Origin: Streptomyces fodineus | GTDB lineage: Bacteria > Actinomycetota > Actinomycetes > Streptomycetales > Streptomycetaceae | Length of the DNA stretch: 64,000 bases | Reading direction: 5' to 3' | NCBI RefSeq assembly: GCF_001735805.1 | Contig: NZ_CP017248.1 | Span: 6,634,001 to 6,698,000, forward strand | Shown here: positions 8,272 to 16,628 of the stretch, in pieces | Position numbering within the stretch: the first letter of the stretch is position 1 | Layout: the number at the start of each line of letters is the position of its first letter | Made by a program: the position numbers and the translations under genes | Notes under the pieces: generated by a model | The model's input: the letters and a program-made list of their open reading frames with translations, nothing else | What the model was told of the DNA's origin: nothing | The model's database searches: none

Positions 8272-8625
8272 ATGGAGATCATGTCGTTCGCGACCGGGGG
8301 CAGGCACTTCTCGCCCGGCGTGCTGACGGCAACGGTTCTGGCCATCCTGGTGACGGTGCTGTCGCCCTGGTTGCAGGCCCGTACGTTCCACAAGGTGGCC
8401 GTGCGGCGGGGCCTGTTCCGGGCGACGGTCACGGAGAACGGCGTGACCGTGACGACCGACCACACCACGGGATCGGTCGTCTGGGCCGCACAGCCCCGTT
8501 ACCGCGAGACGCCGCGCGTGTTCGTCCTGCTCAGCGACGACAAGAACGCCACCACGAGGCTCAGCAGACCTGTGCGGCGCAGTCCGCGCAGGTGCCGAAG
8601 ATCTCCACCGTGTGGGCCACGTTGA
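8272..8625 (+). pseudogene. Truncated YcxB-like membrane protein remnant
   Basis: An open frame of 117 codons. It has one membrane segment (about residues 16-34) followed by a soluble stretch that resembles the C-terminal part of YcxB-like proteins (VRRGLFRATVTENGVTV, then VVWAAQPRYRETPRVFVLLSDDKNA). In family members as I remember them, another membrane segment precedes this and a VLPKRG-type ending follows. Here the start lies just downstream of the phosphatase stop, and similarity stops near 8557, exactly where the converging zur coding sequence begins. The remaining frame is antisense to zur. It is best read as a gene truncated at both ends. Confidence 0.55.
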
Positions 8626-8977
8626 CGTACCCGTGCTCCGCGGCGATCGCCTCGGCCCACTTCTCCACCGCGGGCCCCTCGACCTCCACCGCCTTGCCGC
8701 AGGCGCGGCAGACGAGATGGTGATGGTGTTCACCGGTCGAGCAGCGGCGGTAGACGGACTCGCCGTCGGAGGTGCGCAGTACGTCGACCTCGCCGGCCTC
8801 GGCGAGGGACTGCAGCGTGCGGTAGACGGTGGTGAGCCCGACCGCGTCACCCTTGTGTTTGAGCATGTCGTGCAGTTCCTGCGCGCTGCGGAACTCCTCG
8901 ACCTCGTCAAGGGCCGCCGCCACGGCTGCACGCTGGCGGGTCGCGCGGCCCCTCACGGGCGGTCCAGCGGTCGTCAC
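8561..8977 (-). CDS. zur: Fur-family zinc uptake regulator Zur
   Basis: A 138-residue zinc-sensing repressor. The N-terminal winged helix includes RATRQRAAV and the recognition region GLTTVYRTLQSLAEAGEVDVL. The hinge holds HHHHLVCRACGK, and Cys90/Cys93 with Cys130/Cys133 form the structural zinc site. With zinc bound it blocks znu and other zinc-response promoters. GTG at 8977 is preceded by GAGGAG at 7 nt and matches the N-terminus known for Streptomyces Zur. It is the last gene of the znuA-znuC-znuB-zur row, 63 bp after znuB, which supports the Zur rather than Fur or Nur assignment. Confidence 0.93.
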   Translation of the reverse strand: MTTAGPPVRGRATRQRAAVAAALDEVEEFRSAQELHDMLKHKGDAVGLTTVYRTLQSLAEAGEVDVLRTSDGESVYRRCSTGEHHHHLVCRACGKAVEVEGPAVEKWAEAIAAEHGYVNVAHTVEIFGTCADCAAQVC

Positions 8978-9040
8978 CGTTGTCTCCTCACGTCTCGCTT
9001 CTGCCCGGGCGGCCATTGTGCCAGCCCGGGCTGTCAGCGG

Positions 9041-9943
9041 TCAGGCGCCGATCTTGTCCCCGGCCCCTTCGATGGCCGGAATCGAGCACTCCGCCGGGTC
9101 CCCGGCGGGCCCGGCCGCGGTCGCCGCACGGGCGCGTCGGCGGGCCAACGGCGTGGCCAGGACGGTCAGCGCGACGAACGCGGCGATGGTCAGCAGGACG
9201 ATCGTCGCGCCGGGCGGAACATCCTGGTAGAACGACGTCACCGTACCGCTGACCGTCACCGTCACCCCGATCCCGACCGCGATCGCGAAGGTCGCCGCGA
9301 AGCTCCGGGTGAGCACTTGCGCCGCCGCGACCGGCACCACCATCAGCGCGGAGATCAGGATCAGCCCGACGACCCGCATCGCGACGGCGACGGTGACCGC
9401 CGCCGTGACCGCCGTGAGCAGATTGAGCGCGCGCACGGGAAGGCCCGTCACCCGCGCGAACTCCTCGTCCTGGTTGACCGCGAAGAGCTGACGGCGCAGC
9501 CCCAGGGTCACCACGACCACGAACGCCGCCAGGACCGAGATGGCCGTCACGTCCGAGGGGGAGACCGTCGACAGCGAGCCGAACAGATACGAGCTGAGGT
9601 TGGCGTTGGACCCGCCCGGCGTGATGTTGACGAACATCACGCCGCCCGCCATACCGCCGTAGAAGAGCATGGCCAGTGCGATGTCGCCCCGGGCCTTGCC
9701 GTACCAGCGGACCAGCTCCATCAGGACCGAGCCGAGCGCCGAGACGGCCGTGGCCATCCACACCGGCGAGGCGTGCAGCAGGAAGCCCAGGCCGACGCCG
9801 GTCATCGCCACGTGGCCGATGCCGTCGCCCATCAGGGGCTGGCGGCGCTGCACCAGGTAGATGCCGATCGCGGGGGCCGTGATGCCGACCAGCACGGCGG
9901 CGAGCAGCGAGCGCTGCATGAAGTCGTAGGCGAGGAGGTCCAT
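9041..9943 (-). CDS. znuB: Zinc ABC transporter permease ZnuB
   Basis: A 300-residue membrane protein of the ABC-3 permease family with about eight or nine membrane segments. Motifs typical of ZnuB/MntB-type permeases include the N-terminal FMQRSLLAAVLVG, the GIGHVAMTGVGLG segment and the late VVGLILISALMVVPVAAA stretch. It forms the channel through which ZnuC powers zinc import. Its ATG overlaps the znuC stop by one base (TGATG), indicating translational coupling. The C-terminal 40 residues are a charged cytoplasmic tail. Confidence 0.93.
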   Translation of the reverse strand: MDLLAYDFMQRSLLAAVLVGITAPAIGIYLVQRRQPLMGDGIGHVAMTGVGLGFLLHASPVWMATAVSALGSVLMELVRWYGKARGDIALAMLFYGGMAGGVMFVNITPGGSNANLSSYLFGSLSTVSPSDVTAISVLAAFVVVVTLGLRRQLFAVNQDEEFARVTGLPVRALNLLTAVTAAVTVAVAMRVVGLILISALMVVPVAAAQVLTRSFAATFAIAVGIGVTVTVSGTVTSFYQDVPPGATIVLLTIAAFVALTVLATPLARRRARAATAAGPAGDPAECSIPAIEGAGDKIGA

Positions 9944-10713
9944 CAGCTCAGCAGTCCCGTCCGCAGGGGTTCCGCACCCGCCGGTGCGTGCGGGTGTACG
10001 TGGTCGTGGCCGGGGAGCGCGTGCTGGCCGACGGCCTGCGGAGGTGGGCCGTCGTGCAGGACGCAGCCGTCGCGCAGGACGACCGCCCGGTCGATCAGGG
10101 GCTCCAGGGGGCCCAGTTCGTGCAGGACGAGCAGGACCGTCGTACCGGAGCCGACTTGCTGCTCCAGCGTGCGGGCGAGCACCTCCTGGCTGGCCAGGTC
10201 GACGCCCGCCATCGGCTCGTCCATGATCAGCAGTTCGGGCTCGGCGACGAGGGCGCGGGCGATCAGGACGCGCTGGTGCTGGCCGCCGGAGAGGGCGCTG
10301 ACCGAGTCCCTGGCGCGGTCGGCCATCCCGACCAGCTCCAGGGCCCGGTGCACGGCCTGGCGGTCGGCCTTGCGGAAGACGCCGAAGCGGGTGCGGGAGA
10401 GCCGGCCGGACGACACGATCTCGGTCACCGTCGCGGGCACCCCGCCCGCGGCCGTCGTCCGCTGGGGTACGTACCCCACACGCGCCCAGTCGCGGAAGGC
10501 GCGGCGCGGGGTGCCGAACAGCTCGATCGCGCCGCCGCTGACCGGGACCTGGCCGATGATCGTGCGGATCGCCGTGGACTTGCCGGAGCCGTTGGCGCCG
10601 AGCAGCGCGACGACCTCGCCGCGGCCGACGGTGAGATCGATGCCGCGCAGCACGGGACGTGCGCCGAGTTCGGCGGTCACCCCGCGCAGGGATATGACGG
10701 GTTCGCCGGTCAT
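9943..10713 (-). CDS. znuC: Zinc ABC transporter ATP-binding protein ZnuC
   Basis: A 256-residue ATPase with Walker A GANGSGKST near residue 40, the signature LSGGQHQRV, Walker B LLIMDEP and the H-loop histidine in LLVLHE. The C-terminus is histidine-rich (QHALPGHDHVHPHA), as seen in several metal-importer ATPases, and may bind zinc. ATG 10713 has GAAGGGA about 7 nt upstream. It sits between znuA (11-bp gap) and znuB (1-bp overlap), so all three are one operon under the Zur-boxed promoter upstream of znuA. Confidence 0.93.
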   Translation of the reverse strand: MTGEPVISLRGVTAELGARPVLRGIDLTVGRGEVVALLGANGSGKSTAIRTIIGQVPVSGGAIELFGTPRRAFRDWARVGYVPQRTTAAGGVPATVTEIVSSGRLSRTRFGVFRKADRQAVHRALELVGMADRARDSVSALSGGQHQRVLIARALVAEPELLIMDEPMAGVDLASQEVLARTLEQQVGSGTTVLLVLHELGPLEPLIDRAVVLRDGCVLHDGPPPQAVGQHALPGHDHVHPHAPAGAEPLRTGLLS

Positions 10714-10724
10714 CTCGTGTCCCT

Positions 10725-11684
10725 TCACTTCGCGCCCAGTGCCTGCTGGAGCGCCTTGAGGTTGGCCTCCTGGACGGAGAAGTAGTCCTTGCCGCGGGAC
10801 TTGGCCGTGATGCCCTCGATCGGGTCCAGCACGTCGGTCCTCAGGCCCGCGTCGTGCGCGATGGTCTTCGCGGTCTTGTCGCTGACGAGCGTCTCGTAGA
10901 AGACGGTGGAGACGCCGTCGGCCTTGGCCATCGTCTCCAGGTCCTTCACGCGCGCGGCGCTGGGCTCGGACTCGGGGTCGAGGCCGCTCACGGCCTCCTC
11001 GGTCAGTCCGTAGCGCTCGGCGAGGTAGCCGAAGGCGGCGTGGGTGGTGACGAAGACCTTGGTCTTCGTGTGCGCGAGGCCGTGCTGGAACCGCTGGTCC
11101 AGGCCGGTCAGCTGCTCGACCAGGGCCGTGGTGTTCTTCTTGTAGTCGGCGGCGTGCTTGGGGTCGGCCTTCTCGAAGGCCTTGCCGACGCCCTCGGCGA
11201 CCTGGGCGTAGCGCACCGGGTCGAGCCAGATGTGCGGGTCCTTGGCCGAGGACTCCTCGTTGCTGTGGGTGTCGCGCGCGGCCGCGTGGCCGCCGACCTC
11301 GGTGCCGTGCTGTTCCAGCGTGGTCAGCGAGGCCGCGTCGATCTTCGTCTTGACCGGGGACTGGGCCACCGCGTCGTCGACGGAGGGCTGCAGGTTCTTC
11401 AGGTACAGGACCGCGTCGGAGTCCTGGAGCAGGGCGATCTGCTTGGGGCTGATCTCCAGGTCGTGCGGTTCCTGGCCGGGGGAGGTCAGACTGGTGACGT
11501 GGACGTGGGCCCCGCCGATCCGCTCGGCGAGGAAGGCCATGGGGTAGAAGGACGCGACGACGTCGAACCTGCCGGTGTTGGCCGCCTCCGCCCTGTCGCC
11601 GGAGCAGGCCGTGAGGGTGCCGAGGCCGAGGGCGGTCACGGCGGTGACCGCGGCGGCGGGTATGAGGCGTCGTCGTACGTTCAT
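10725..11684 (-). CDS. znuA: Zinc ABC transporter substrate-binding lipoprotein ZnuA
   Basis: A 319-residue cluster A-I metal-binding lipoprotein. The signal ends with a lipobox at LTAC. Metal-ligand histidines fit the family pattern: the region GGAHVHVTSLTSPGQEPHDLE, the KDPHIWLDP motif and the later TTHAAFGYL. The histidine-bearing loop in between is short (HGTEVGGHAAARDTH). The start at ATG 11684 is chosen because a consensus promoter places transcription initiation on it, making the mRNA leaderless; an in-frame ATG at 11693 lies inside the -10 and Zur box. First gene of znuACB-zur. Confidence 0.92.
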   Translation of the reverse strand: MNVRRRLIPAAAVTAVTALGLGTLTACSGDRAEAANTGRFDVVASFYPMAFLAERIGGAHVHVTSLTSPGQEPHDLEISPKQIALLQDSDAVLYLKNLQPSVDDAVAQSPVKTKIDAASLTTLEQHGTEVGGHAAARDTHSNEESSAKDPHIWLDPVRYAQVAEGVGKAFEKADPKHAADYKKNTTALVEQLTGLDQRFQHGLAHTKTKVFVTTHAAFGYLAERYGLTEEAVSGLDPESEPSAARVKDLETMAKADGVSTVFYETLVSDKTAKTIAHDAGLRTDVLDPIEGITAKSRGKDYFSVQEANLKALQQALGAK

Positions 11685-11698
11685 GACAGTCATTTTCA
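11684..11698 (-). promoter_or_regulatory. Zur box 1 overlapping the znuA -10 region
   Basis: Reading on the minus strand, TGAAAATGACTGTCA is a 7-1-7 dyad very close to the known Streptomyces Zur box (TGAAAATGATTTTCA type). It abuts the znuA ATG and covers the -10 element GAAAAT, so bound Zur would block RNA polymerase. Confidence 0.8.
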
Positions 11699-11705
11699 AC
11701 AAACA

Positions 11706-11720
11706 TGGAAACCGTTGTCA
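11706..11720 (-). promoter_or_regulatory. Zur box 2 and znuA -35 element
   Basis: A second, weaker 7-1-7 dyad, TGACAACGGTTTCCA on the minus strand, starts 22 bp upstream of box 1. It overlaps a perfect -35 hexamer TTGACA (11716-11721), which is 18 bp from the -10. Two boxes on one promoter suggest graded repression by Zur. Confidence 0.65.
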
Positions 11721-11868
11721 ACAAGCGCCCGTGCGAGGCTGGTGGGAGCCAGGGGAGAGCCTTCAGGTGGGGGGCCGATTTGGTCGTGGGGGAGCCTGCG
11801 CCGGTAACCTGAATCATTCGCTGGAAGCATCTCGCTTCAACGCCCGTCGTCGTAATGAAGAGAGCACC

Positions 11869-13251
11869 GTGGCCGCCGACAAGATCGACACCATCGTCAG
11901 CCTGAGCAAGCGCCGTGGCTTCGTTTTCCCGTGCAGTGAGATCTACGGCGGACAGCGTGCCGCCTGGGACTACGGACCGCTGGGTGTCGAGCTCAAGGAG
12001 AACATCAAGCGCCAGTGGTGGCGCTACATGGTGACGTCGCGCGAGGACGTGGTCGGTATCGACTCGTCCGTCATCCTGGCCTCCGAGGTCTGGGTCGCGT
12101 CCGGCCACGTCGCCACCTTCACGGACCCGCTGACCGAGTGCACCGCGTGTCACAAGCGGTTCCGCGCCGACCACCTGGAAGAGGCGTACGAGGAGAAGAA
12201 GGGTCACGCCCCGGCGAACGGCCTGGCCGACATCAACTGCCCGAACTGCGGCAACAAGGGCCAGTTCACCGAGCCCAAGCAGTTCTCGGGGCTGCTGTCG
12301 ACGCACCTCGGCCCGACCCAGGACAGCGGCTCGATCGCCTACCTGCGCCCGGAGACCGCCCAGGGCATCTTCACCAACTTCGCCCAGGTACAGACCACCT
12401 CGCGCCGCAAGCCGCCGTTCGGCATCGCCCAGATGGGCAAGTCCTTCCGCAACGAGATCACGCCGGGCAACTTCATCTTCCGCACCCGCGAGTTCGAGCA
12501 GATGGAGATGGAGTTCTTCGTCAAGCCGGGCGAGGACGAGAAGTGGCAGGAGTACTGGATGGAGCAGCGCTGGAACTGGTACACGGGCCTGGGCCTGCGT
12601 ACTGAGAACATGCGCTGGTACGAGCACCCGAAGGAGAAGCTCTCCCACTACTCCAAGCGCACCGCCGACATCGAGTACCGCTTCCAGTTCGGCGGCTCGG
12701 AGTGGGGCGAGCTGGAGGGTGTCGCCAACCGGACCGACTACGACCTCGGCGCCCACTCCAAGGCCTCCGGCCAGGACCTCTCCTACTTCGACCAGGAGGC
12801 CGGCGAGCGCTGGACGCCGTACGTCATCGAGCCGGCGGCGGGTGTCGGCCGCACCATGCTGGCCTTCCTGCTCGACGCCTACGTCGAGGACGAGGCGCCG
12901 AACGCCAAGGGCAAGATGGAGAAGCGGACCGTGCTGCGGCTCGACCACCGGCTCGCCCCGGTCAAGGTCGCGGTTCTGCCGCTGTCCCGCAACCCCGAGC
13001 TGTCCCCGAAGGCCAAGGGTCTCGCCCAGGCGCTGCGGCAGCACTGGAACATCGAGTTCGACGACGCCGGTGCGATCGGCCGCCGTTACCGGCGCCAGGA
13101 CGAGATCGGCACGCCGTACTGCGTGACCGTCGACTTCGACACGCTCGAGGACAACGCCGTGACCGTGCGCGAGCGTGACTCGATGAAGCAGGAGCGGGTT
13201 TCTCTCGACCAGATCGAGGGGTACCTCGCCGGGCGCCTGCTCGGCTGCTGA
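11869..13251 (+). CDS. glyS: Glycyl-tRNA synthetase (alpha2 type)
   Basis: A class II aminoacyl-tRNA synthetase of 460 residues, the homodimeric form. It charges tRNA-Gly. Motifs include the N-terminal SLSKRRGFVFPCSEIYGG, the four-cysteine zinc-like cluster (CTACHKRF and CPNCGNKG), motif 2 around FRNEITPGNFIFRTREFEQ, motif 3 near GVGRTMLAFL, and the C-terminal anticodon-binding domain ending in EGYLAGRLLG. The GTG start at 11869 has GAAGAGAG upstream, and the length equals other Streptomyces GlyRS. It is divergent from the znu operon and followed by a strong hairpin. Confidence 0.96.
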   Translation: MAADKIDTIVSLSKRRGFVFPCSEIYGGQRAAWDYGPLGVELKENIKRQWWRYMVTSREDVVGIDSSVILASEVWVASGHVATFTDPLTECTACHKRFRADHLEEAYEEKKGHAPANGLADINCPNCGNKGQFTEPKQFSGLLSTHLGPTQDSGSIAYLRPETAQGIFTNFAQVQTTSRRKPPFGIAQMGKSFRNEITPGNFIFRTREFEQMEMEFFVKPGEDEKWQEYWMEQRWNWYTGLGLRTENMRWYEHPKEKLSHYSKRTADIEYRFQFGGSEWGELEGVANRTDYDLGAHSKASGQDLSYFDQEAGERWTPYVIEPAAGVGRTMLAFLLDAYVEDEAPNAKGKMEKRTVLRLDHRLAPVKVAVLPLSRNPELSPKAKGLAQALRQHWNIEFDDAGAIGRRYRRQDEIGTPYCVTVDFDTLEDNAVTVRERDSMKQERVSLDQIEGYLAGRLLGC

Positions 13252-13268
13252 CGTCGGCTCCACTCTTC

Positions 13269-13310
13269 CGCCCACCCACCTGCCCGACTCGCTCGGCCGG
13301 TGGGTGGGCG
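13269..13310 (+). terminator. Rho-independent-like terminator after glyS
   Basis: A perfect 12-bp stem (CGCCCACCCACC with GGTGGGTGGGCG) around an 18-nt loop, starting 18 nt after the glyS stop and followed directly by TTTT. Confidence 0.85.
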
Positions 13311-13379
13311 TTTTGGTACGGCCCGCCGGTGCTTCTTTGGCCCTGTCTCCCCGGCCCTCGCACGCGGCAGCCTGGCCGT

Positions 13380-13991
13380 ATGAGCCTCGCCTTCCTGCTG
13401 ACCACCCTCATTCTCGTGATCACCCCCGGCACCGGAGTCGTCTACACCCTCTCCGCCGCCCTTTCCGGCGGCCGCCGCGCGAGCGTCCTGGCCGCGCTGG
13501 CCTGCACGCTGGGGATCGTCCCGCATGTGCTCGCCACCGTGACCGGGCTCGCCGCGCTGCTGAACGCGAGTGCCACCGCGTTCCAGACGCTGAAGTACGC
13601 CGGTGTGGCCTACCTCCTGTACATGGCGTGGGCGACGCTGCGGGACAAGGGCGCGATCACCGTCGAGGAGGGCGGTGCACCGCGCCCGGCGGGCCGCGTG
13701 ATCCTCCGGGGTGTCCTGATCAACCTGCTCAACCCCAAGCTGACCCTGTTCTTCTTCGCCTTCCTGCCCCAGTTCGTGAACCCCGACGAGCCGCACGCCC
13801 TGGCGCGCATGCTGGGACTGAGCGGGGTGTTCATGGCGCTGACCTTCGTCGTCTTCACCCTGTACGGCGTCCTCGCCGCCTCCGTGCGCGACCTGATCAC
13901 CTCCCGGCCGGCGGTCACGGCCTGGATGCGCCGGAGCTTCGCCGGGTCCTTCCTGGCGCTCGGCGCCAAGCTCGCCCTCACCGCCCGCTGA
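13380..13991 (+). CDS. LysE/RhtB-family exporter
   Basis: A 203-residue membrane protein with six predicted segments. The LysE family exports amino acids or small metabolites. Family features are the N-terminal FLLTTLILVITPGTGVVYTL, the basic loop GRRASVLAALACTLG and the central stretch ILRGVLINLLNPKLTLFFFAFLPQF split over two helices. The start at ATG 13380 begins the family N-terminus. It is a single gene; nothing nearby indicates the substrate. Confidence 0.9.
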   Translation: MSLAFLLTTLILVITPGTGVVYTLSAALSGGRRASVLAALACTLGIVPHVLATVTGLAALLNASATAFQTLKYAGVAYLLYMAWATLRDKGAITVEEGGAPRPAGRVILRGVLINLLNPKLTLFFFAFLPQFVNPDEPHALARMLGLSGVFMALTFVVFTLYGVLAASVRDLITSRPAVTAWMRRSFAGSFLALGAKLALTAR

Positions 13992-14069
13992 GACCCAACG
14001 CCCCTGCAATGCCCTGACGTTGTCGCCGAACATCCAGTTCTTCGCGTGGCCACCTTCATGCCCCTGGAC

Positions 14070-14098
14070 TGACAGATATTGAAATCTGTCATCTGTCA
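14070..14098. promoter_or_regulatory. Operator-like inverted and direct repeats upstream of aldo/keto reductase
   Basis: TGACAGAT (14070-14077) and ATCTGTCA (14084-14091) form a perfect 8-bp dyad with a 6-bp spacer. A further ATCTGTCA follows at 14091-14098 as a direct repeat. The array ends 22 bp before the reductase start, so it very likely binds a repressor, perhaps the TetR protein encoded downstream. Confidence 0.65.
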
Positions 14099-14120
14099 TG
14101 CCAATGTGAAGGGCATGACG

Positions 14121-15125
14121 ATGCGAAACCGAAGCCTCGGAACCACCGGACCCGCCGTCTCCGCCCTCGGCCTCGGCTGCATGGGCATGTCCGCGCTGTA
14201 CGGCGACGCCGACCGCGCGGAGTCGATCGCGACCGTCCACGCCGCCCTGGAGGCGGGTGTCACCCTGCTGGACACCGGTGACTTCTACGCCATGGGGCAC
14301 AACGAGATGCTGATCGGCGAGGCCCTGCGTACCGCCCCGGCCGCCCTCCGCGAGCAGGCTCTGACCAGCGTGAAGTTCGGCGCCCTGCGCGACCCGGAGG
14401 GCAACTGGGCGGGCTACGACGGCCGCCCGGCCGCGGTGAAGAACTTCGCCGCCTACTCCCTGCAGCGCCTCGGCGTCGACCACATCGACGTCTACCGGAT
14501 CGCCCGCCTCGACCCCGACGTGCCGATCGAGGAGACCGTCGGCGCGATCGCCGAACTGATCGAGAAGGGGTACGTCCGGCACGTCGGCCTGAGCGAGGTC
14601 GGCGCCGAGACGATCCGCCGGGCCGCAGCCACCGCCCCCGTCGCCGACCTGCAGATCGAGTACTCGCTGATCAGCCGGGGCATCGAGCGGGACATCCTGC
14701 CGGCCACCCGCGAGCTGGGCATCGGCATCACCGCGTACGGCGTGCTCTCCCGCGGCCTGATCTCCGGGCACTTCGCCCGCGACCGGCAGCTGGCCGCGAC
14801 CGACTTCCGCGCCCACTCGCCCCGCTTCCAGGGCGAGAACCTCCAGCACAACCTGAACCTGGTCGAGGCCCTGCGCAAGATCGCCGAGCAGAAGGGCGTG
14901 ACGGTCGCCCAGATCGCCATCGCCTGGGTGCTCGCCCGCGGTGAGGACATCGTGCCGCTGATCGGCGCCCGCACCCGCGAGCGGCTCGGCGAGTCGCTGG
15001 GCGCGCTGGACGTGACCCTGGACGCGGCCGATCTCGCGGCGATCGAGGAGGCCGTACCGGCACACGCGGCGGCCGGCGACCGCTACCCGACCGCGCAGAT
15101 GGCGCACCTCGACAGCGAGCGCTGA
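14121..15125 (+). CDS. Aldo/keto reductase
   Basis: A 334-residue NADPH-dependent (beta/alpha)8-barrel oxidoreductase of the aldo/keto reductase superfamily. Recognised from LGLGCMGMSALYG, the catalytic LLDTGDFY region (Asp and Tyr), Lys in TSVKFGA, and the cofactor region near PLIGARTRERLGESL. The usual active-site histidine (the H of the YYLHR-type motif) is replaced in VYRIARLDP, as in some members. ATG 14121 is preferred because GAAGGG lies 7 nt before it; the ATG at 14115 is too close. The TetR gene follows 26 bp later and may control this gene through the operator-like repeats. Confidence 0.88.
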   Translation: MRNRSLGTTGPAVSALGLGCMGMSALYGDADRAESIATVHAALEAGVTLLDTGDFYAMGHNEMLIGEALRTAPAALREQALTSVKFGALRDPEGNWAGYDGRPAAVKNFAAYSLQRLGVDHIDVYRIARLDPDVPIEETVGAIAELIEKGYVRHVGLSEVGAETIRRAAATAPVADLQIEYSLISRGIERDILPATRELGIGITAYGVLSRGLISGHFARDRQLAATDFRAHSPRFQGENLQHNLNLVEALRKIAEQKGVTVAQIAIAWVLARGEDIVPLIGARTRERLGESLGALDVTLDAADLAAIEEAVPAHAAAGDRYPTAQMAHLDSER

Positions 15126-15151
15126 CCGTGGCGCCAGGTACGGTCTGAGAC

Positions 15152-15748
15152 ATGGCACCGCCCACCGAGACCCTGACCGCCGAGCGCATCCTCGAAGCGA
15201 CCGAGGAGGTGCTGCGCCGCCACGGCCCCGCCAAGGCCACCGTGGTGGACGTGGCCCGCGCGCTCGGCGTCAGCCACGGCAGTGTGTACCGGCACTTCCG
15301 CACCAAGGCGGCGCTGCGCGAGGCCGTCACCAAGCGCTGGCTGGACCGGACGTCCGAGAAGCTCGCGGGGATCGTCGTGGCGGACGGCACCCCCGAGGAG
15401 CGGCTGCGGGCCTGGCTCGCGGCGCTGTTCGAGGCCAAACGGCACAAGGCGGGCGACGACCCGGAACTCTTCGCCACCTACACCGTGCTGGCCGACGAGA
15501 ACGGCACGGCGGTCGGCGAGCACATCGCCGACCTGACCGCGCAGCTGACCCGGATCATCATGGAAGGGGCCGGGTCGGGCGCCTTCGCGGTGCCCGACCC
15601 GGCCGCCGCGGCCCGGGCCGTCTTCCAGGCCACCGGCCGTTTCCACGACCCCTGCTACGCCCGGGAATGGACGGCTCCCGGAGTCGACGAGGAGTTCACG
15701 GCCGTCGTGGACCTGCTGATACGGGGGCTCAGGTCACCGTCACCGTGA
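15152..15748 (+). CDS. TetR-family regulator
   Basis: A 198-residue regulator. The N-terminal helix-turn-helix (about residues 10-55) contains AERILEATEEVLRRHG and the recognition segment GVSHGSVYRHFRTKAALREAV. The C-terminal part is a helical ligand-binding domain of the TetR_C_11 kind (ending in RFHDPCYAREW). Co-directional with the aldo/keto reductase and probably its regulator. Its 3' end overlaps the 3' end of the convergent secreted-protein gene by 20 bp. Confidence 0.9.
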   Translation: MAPPTETLTAERILEATEEVLRRHGPAKATVVDVARALGVSHGSVYRHFRTKAALREAVTKRWLDRTSEKLAGIVVADGTPEERLRAWLAALFEAKRHKAGDDPELFATYTVLADENGTAVGEHIADLTAQLTRIIMEGAGSGAFAVPDPAAAARAVFQATGRFHDPCYAREWTAPGVDEEFTAVVDLLIRGLRSPSP

Positions 15749-16163
15749 CGGTGGGTGAGTAGACCTTTCCGGACTTGGTCGCGCTCCCGACCCGCAGTGT
15801 GTGCGTGCCCTTCTTGCTGAGCTTGGCGGTGATCGCGTACGAACTGCCCGACTTCACCTTGCCGCTGGCGCTCACGGGCACCCACTTGCCGTTCGACAGC
15901 TGCTGGAGCACCAGCGGGGAGCCGACCTTCAGGCCCTTGGTGCGTCCCGTGAACAGCACGCTCTGTCCGGCCTTCACCGAGGTCGGCTTGGCCGTGAGGG
16001 TGATCGAGGCCATCCCGGTCGTCGGGCTGGTCGTGGGGGAGGTCGTGGGGGAGGGGGTGACAGTGGCGGCGAAGGCTCCGGCCGTTCCGCCGGAGAGCAG
16101 CGCCACGGAGAGTGCACCCGCTCCGAGCGCGAGGCCGTAGCGATGGCGGAGTACCGAGGTCAT
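15729..16163 (-). CDS. Small secreted Ig-like/Big-type beta protein
   Basis: A 144-residue exported protein. Residues 1-33 form a signal peptide (MTSVLRHRYG, hydrophobic core, GAFAA). A short Thr/Ser/Pro linker with three TTSP repeats follows, then a single beta-sandwich-like domain with the pattern SVKAGQSVLFTGRTKG and the ending SPTVTVTVT. This resembles bacterial Ig-like domains used in surface or secreted proteins. It is a stand-alone gene; its role is unknown. The coding end overlaps the tetR 3' end. Confidence 0.7.
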   Translation of the reverse strand: MTSVLRHRYGLALGAGALSVALLSGGTAGAFAATVTPSPTTSPTTSPTTGMASITLTAKPTSVKAGQSVLFTGRTKGLKVGSPLVLQQLSNGKWVPVSASGKVKSGSSYAITAKLSKKGTHTLRVGSATKSGKVYSPTVTVTVT

Positions 16164-16274
16164 ATCTCTCTCCTGTCGCTCGATGAACCTCTACAAGGCT
16201 GGACCGGGTTTCCGGAACCGGCCACTCGAGCGGGAAAGAGCGCAGGTCAAGTGCTGTATGGCGGCCTGGCGTCG

Positions 16275-16496
16275 CTACTTCGACGGCTGCGGGGCCGCCG
16301 GATCGACCGTCGCCTGATGAGCCTCGGCCAGATGCTCCTGCGCCTTCAGCCACGGCAGGAACTGCGCGCCCCTGCGCCAGCCGCATGTGTCGCATCTGAT
16401 CGTGCGCTGCACCCCCGTGCGCTGTACCCGGACGACGTGCTCCCGGCCGTGCTGGTCCCAGCGGCTGACCTTGCTCGTGCTGTTGCCCTGCGGCAT
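16275..16496 (-). CDS. Small protein with CxxC motif, unknown function
   Basis: A 73-residue protein with one CDTC pair in the middle and no second pair, so at most half a zinc ribbon unless it dimerises. The N-terminal half is basic and polar (HGREHVVRVQRTGVQR); the C-terminal half is helical (WLKAQEHLAEAHQ). A strong AAGGAGG lies 11 nt before the ATG, which supports translation. There is no recognisable family. Confidence 0.55.
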   Translation of the reverse strand: MPQGNSTSKVSRWDQHGREHVVRVQRTGVQRTIRCDTCGWRRGAQFLPWLKAQEHLAEAHQATVDPAAPQPSK

Positions 16497-16628
16497 GGCG
16501 CCTCACGCCTCCTTGAATCCGGAACACCCCGGCCGGGACAGGAGTGTGCAGCAATACGAACATCAACAGGGAGAGCTTCACACGGAGTTGTCCAAGCCGT
16601 GCCCGGAGCCGCCCGCCCCGGCCCCGGC

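Noticed and set aside
10714..13275. Apparent 1110-residue protein running from the glyS region into znuC
   Set aside because: Only the last 256 residues are ZnuC. The rest is antisense to glyS and out of frame with znuA, so it is an artefact of few stop codons.
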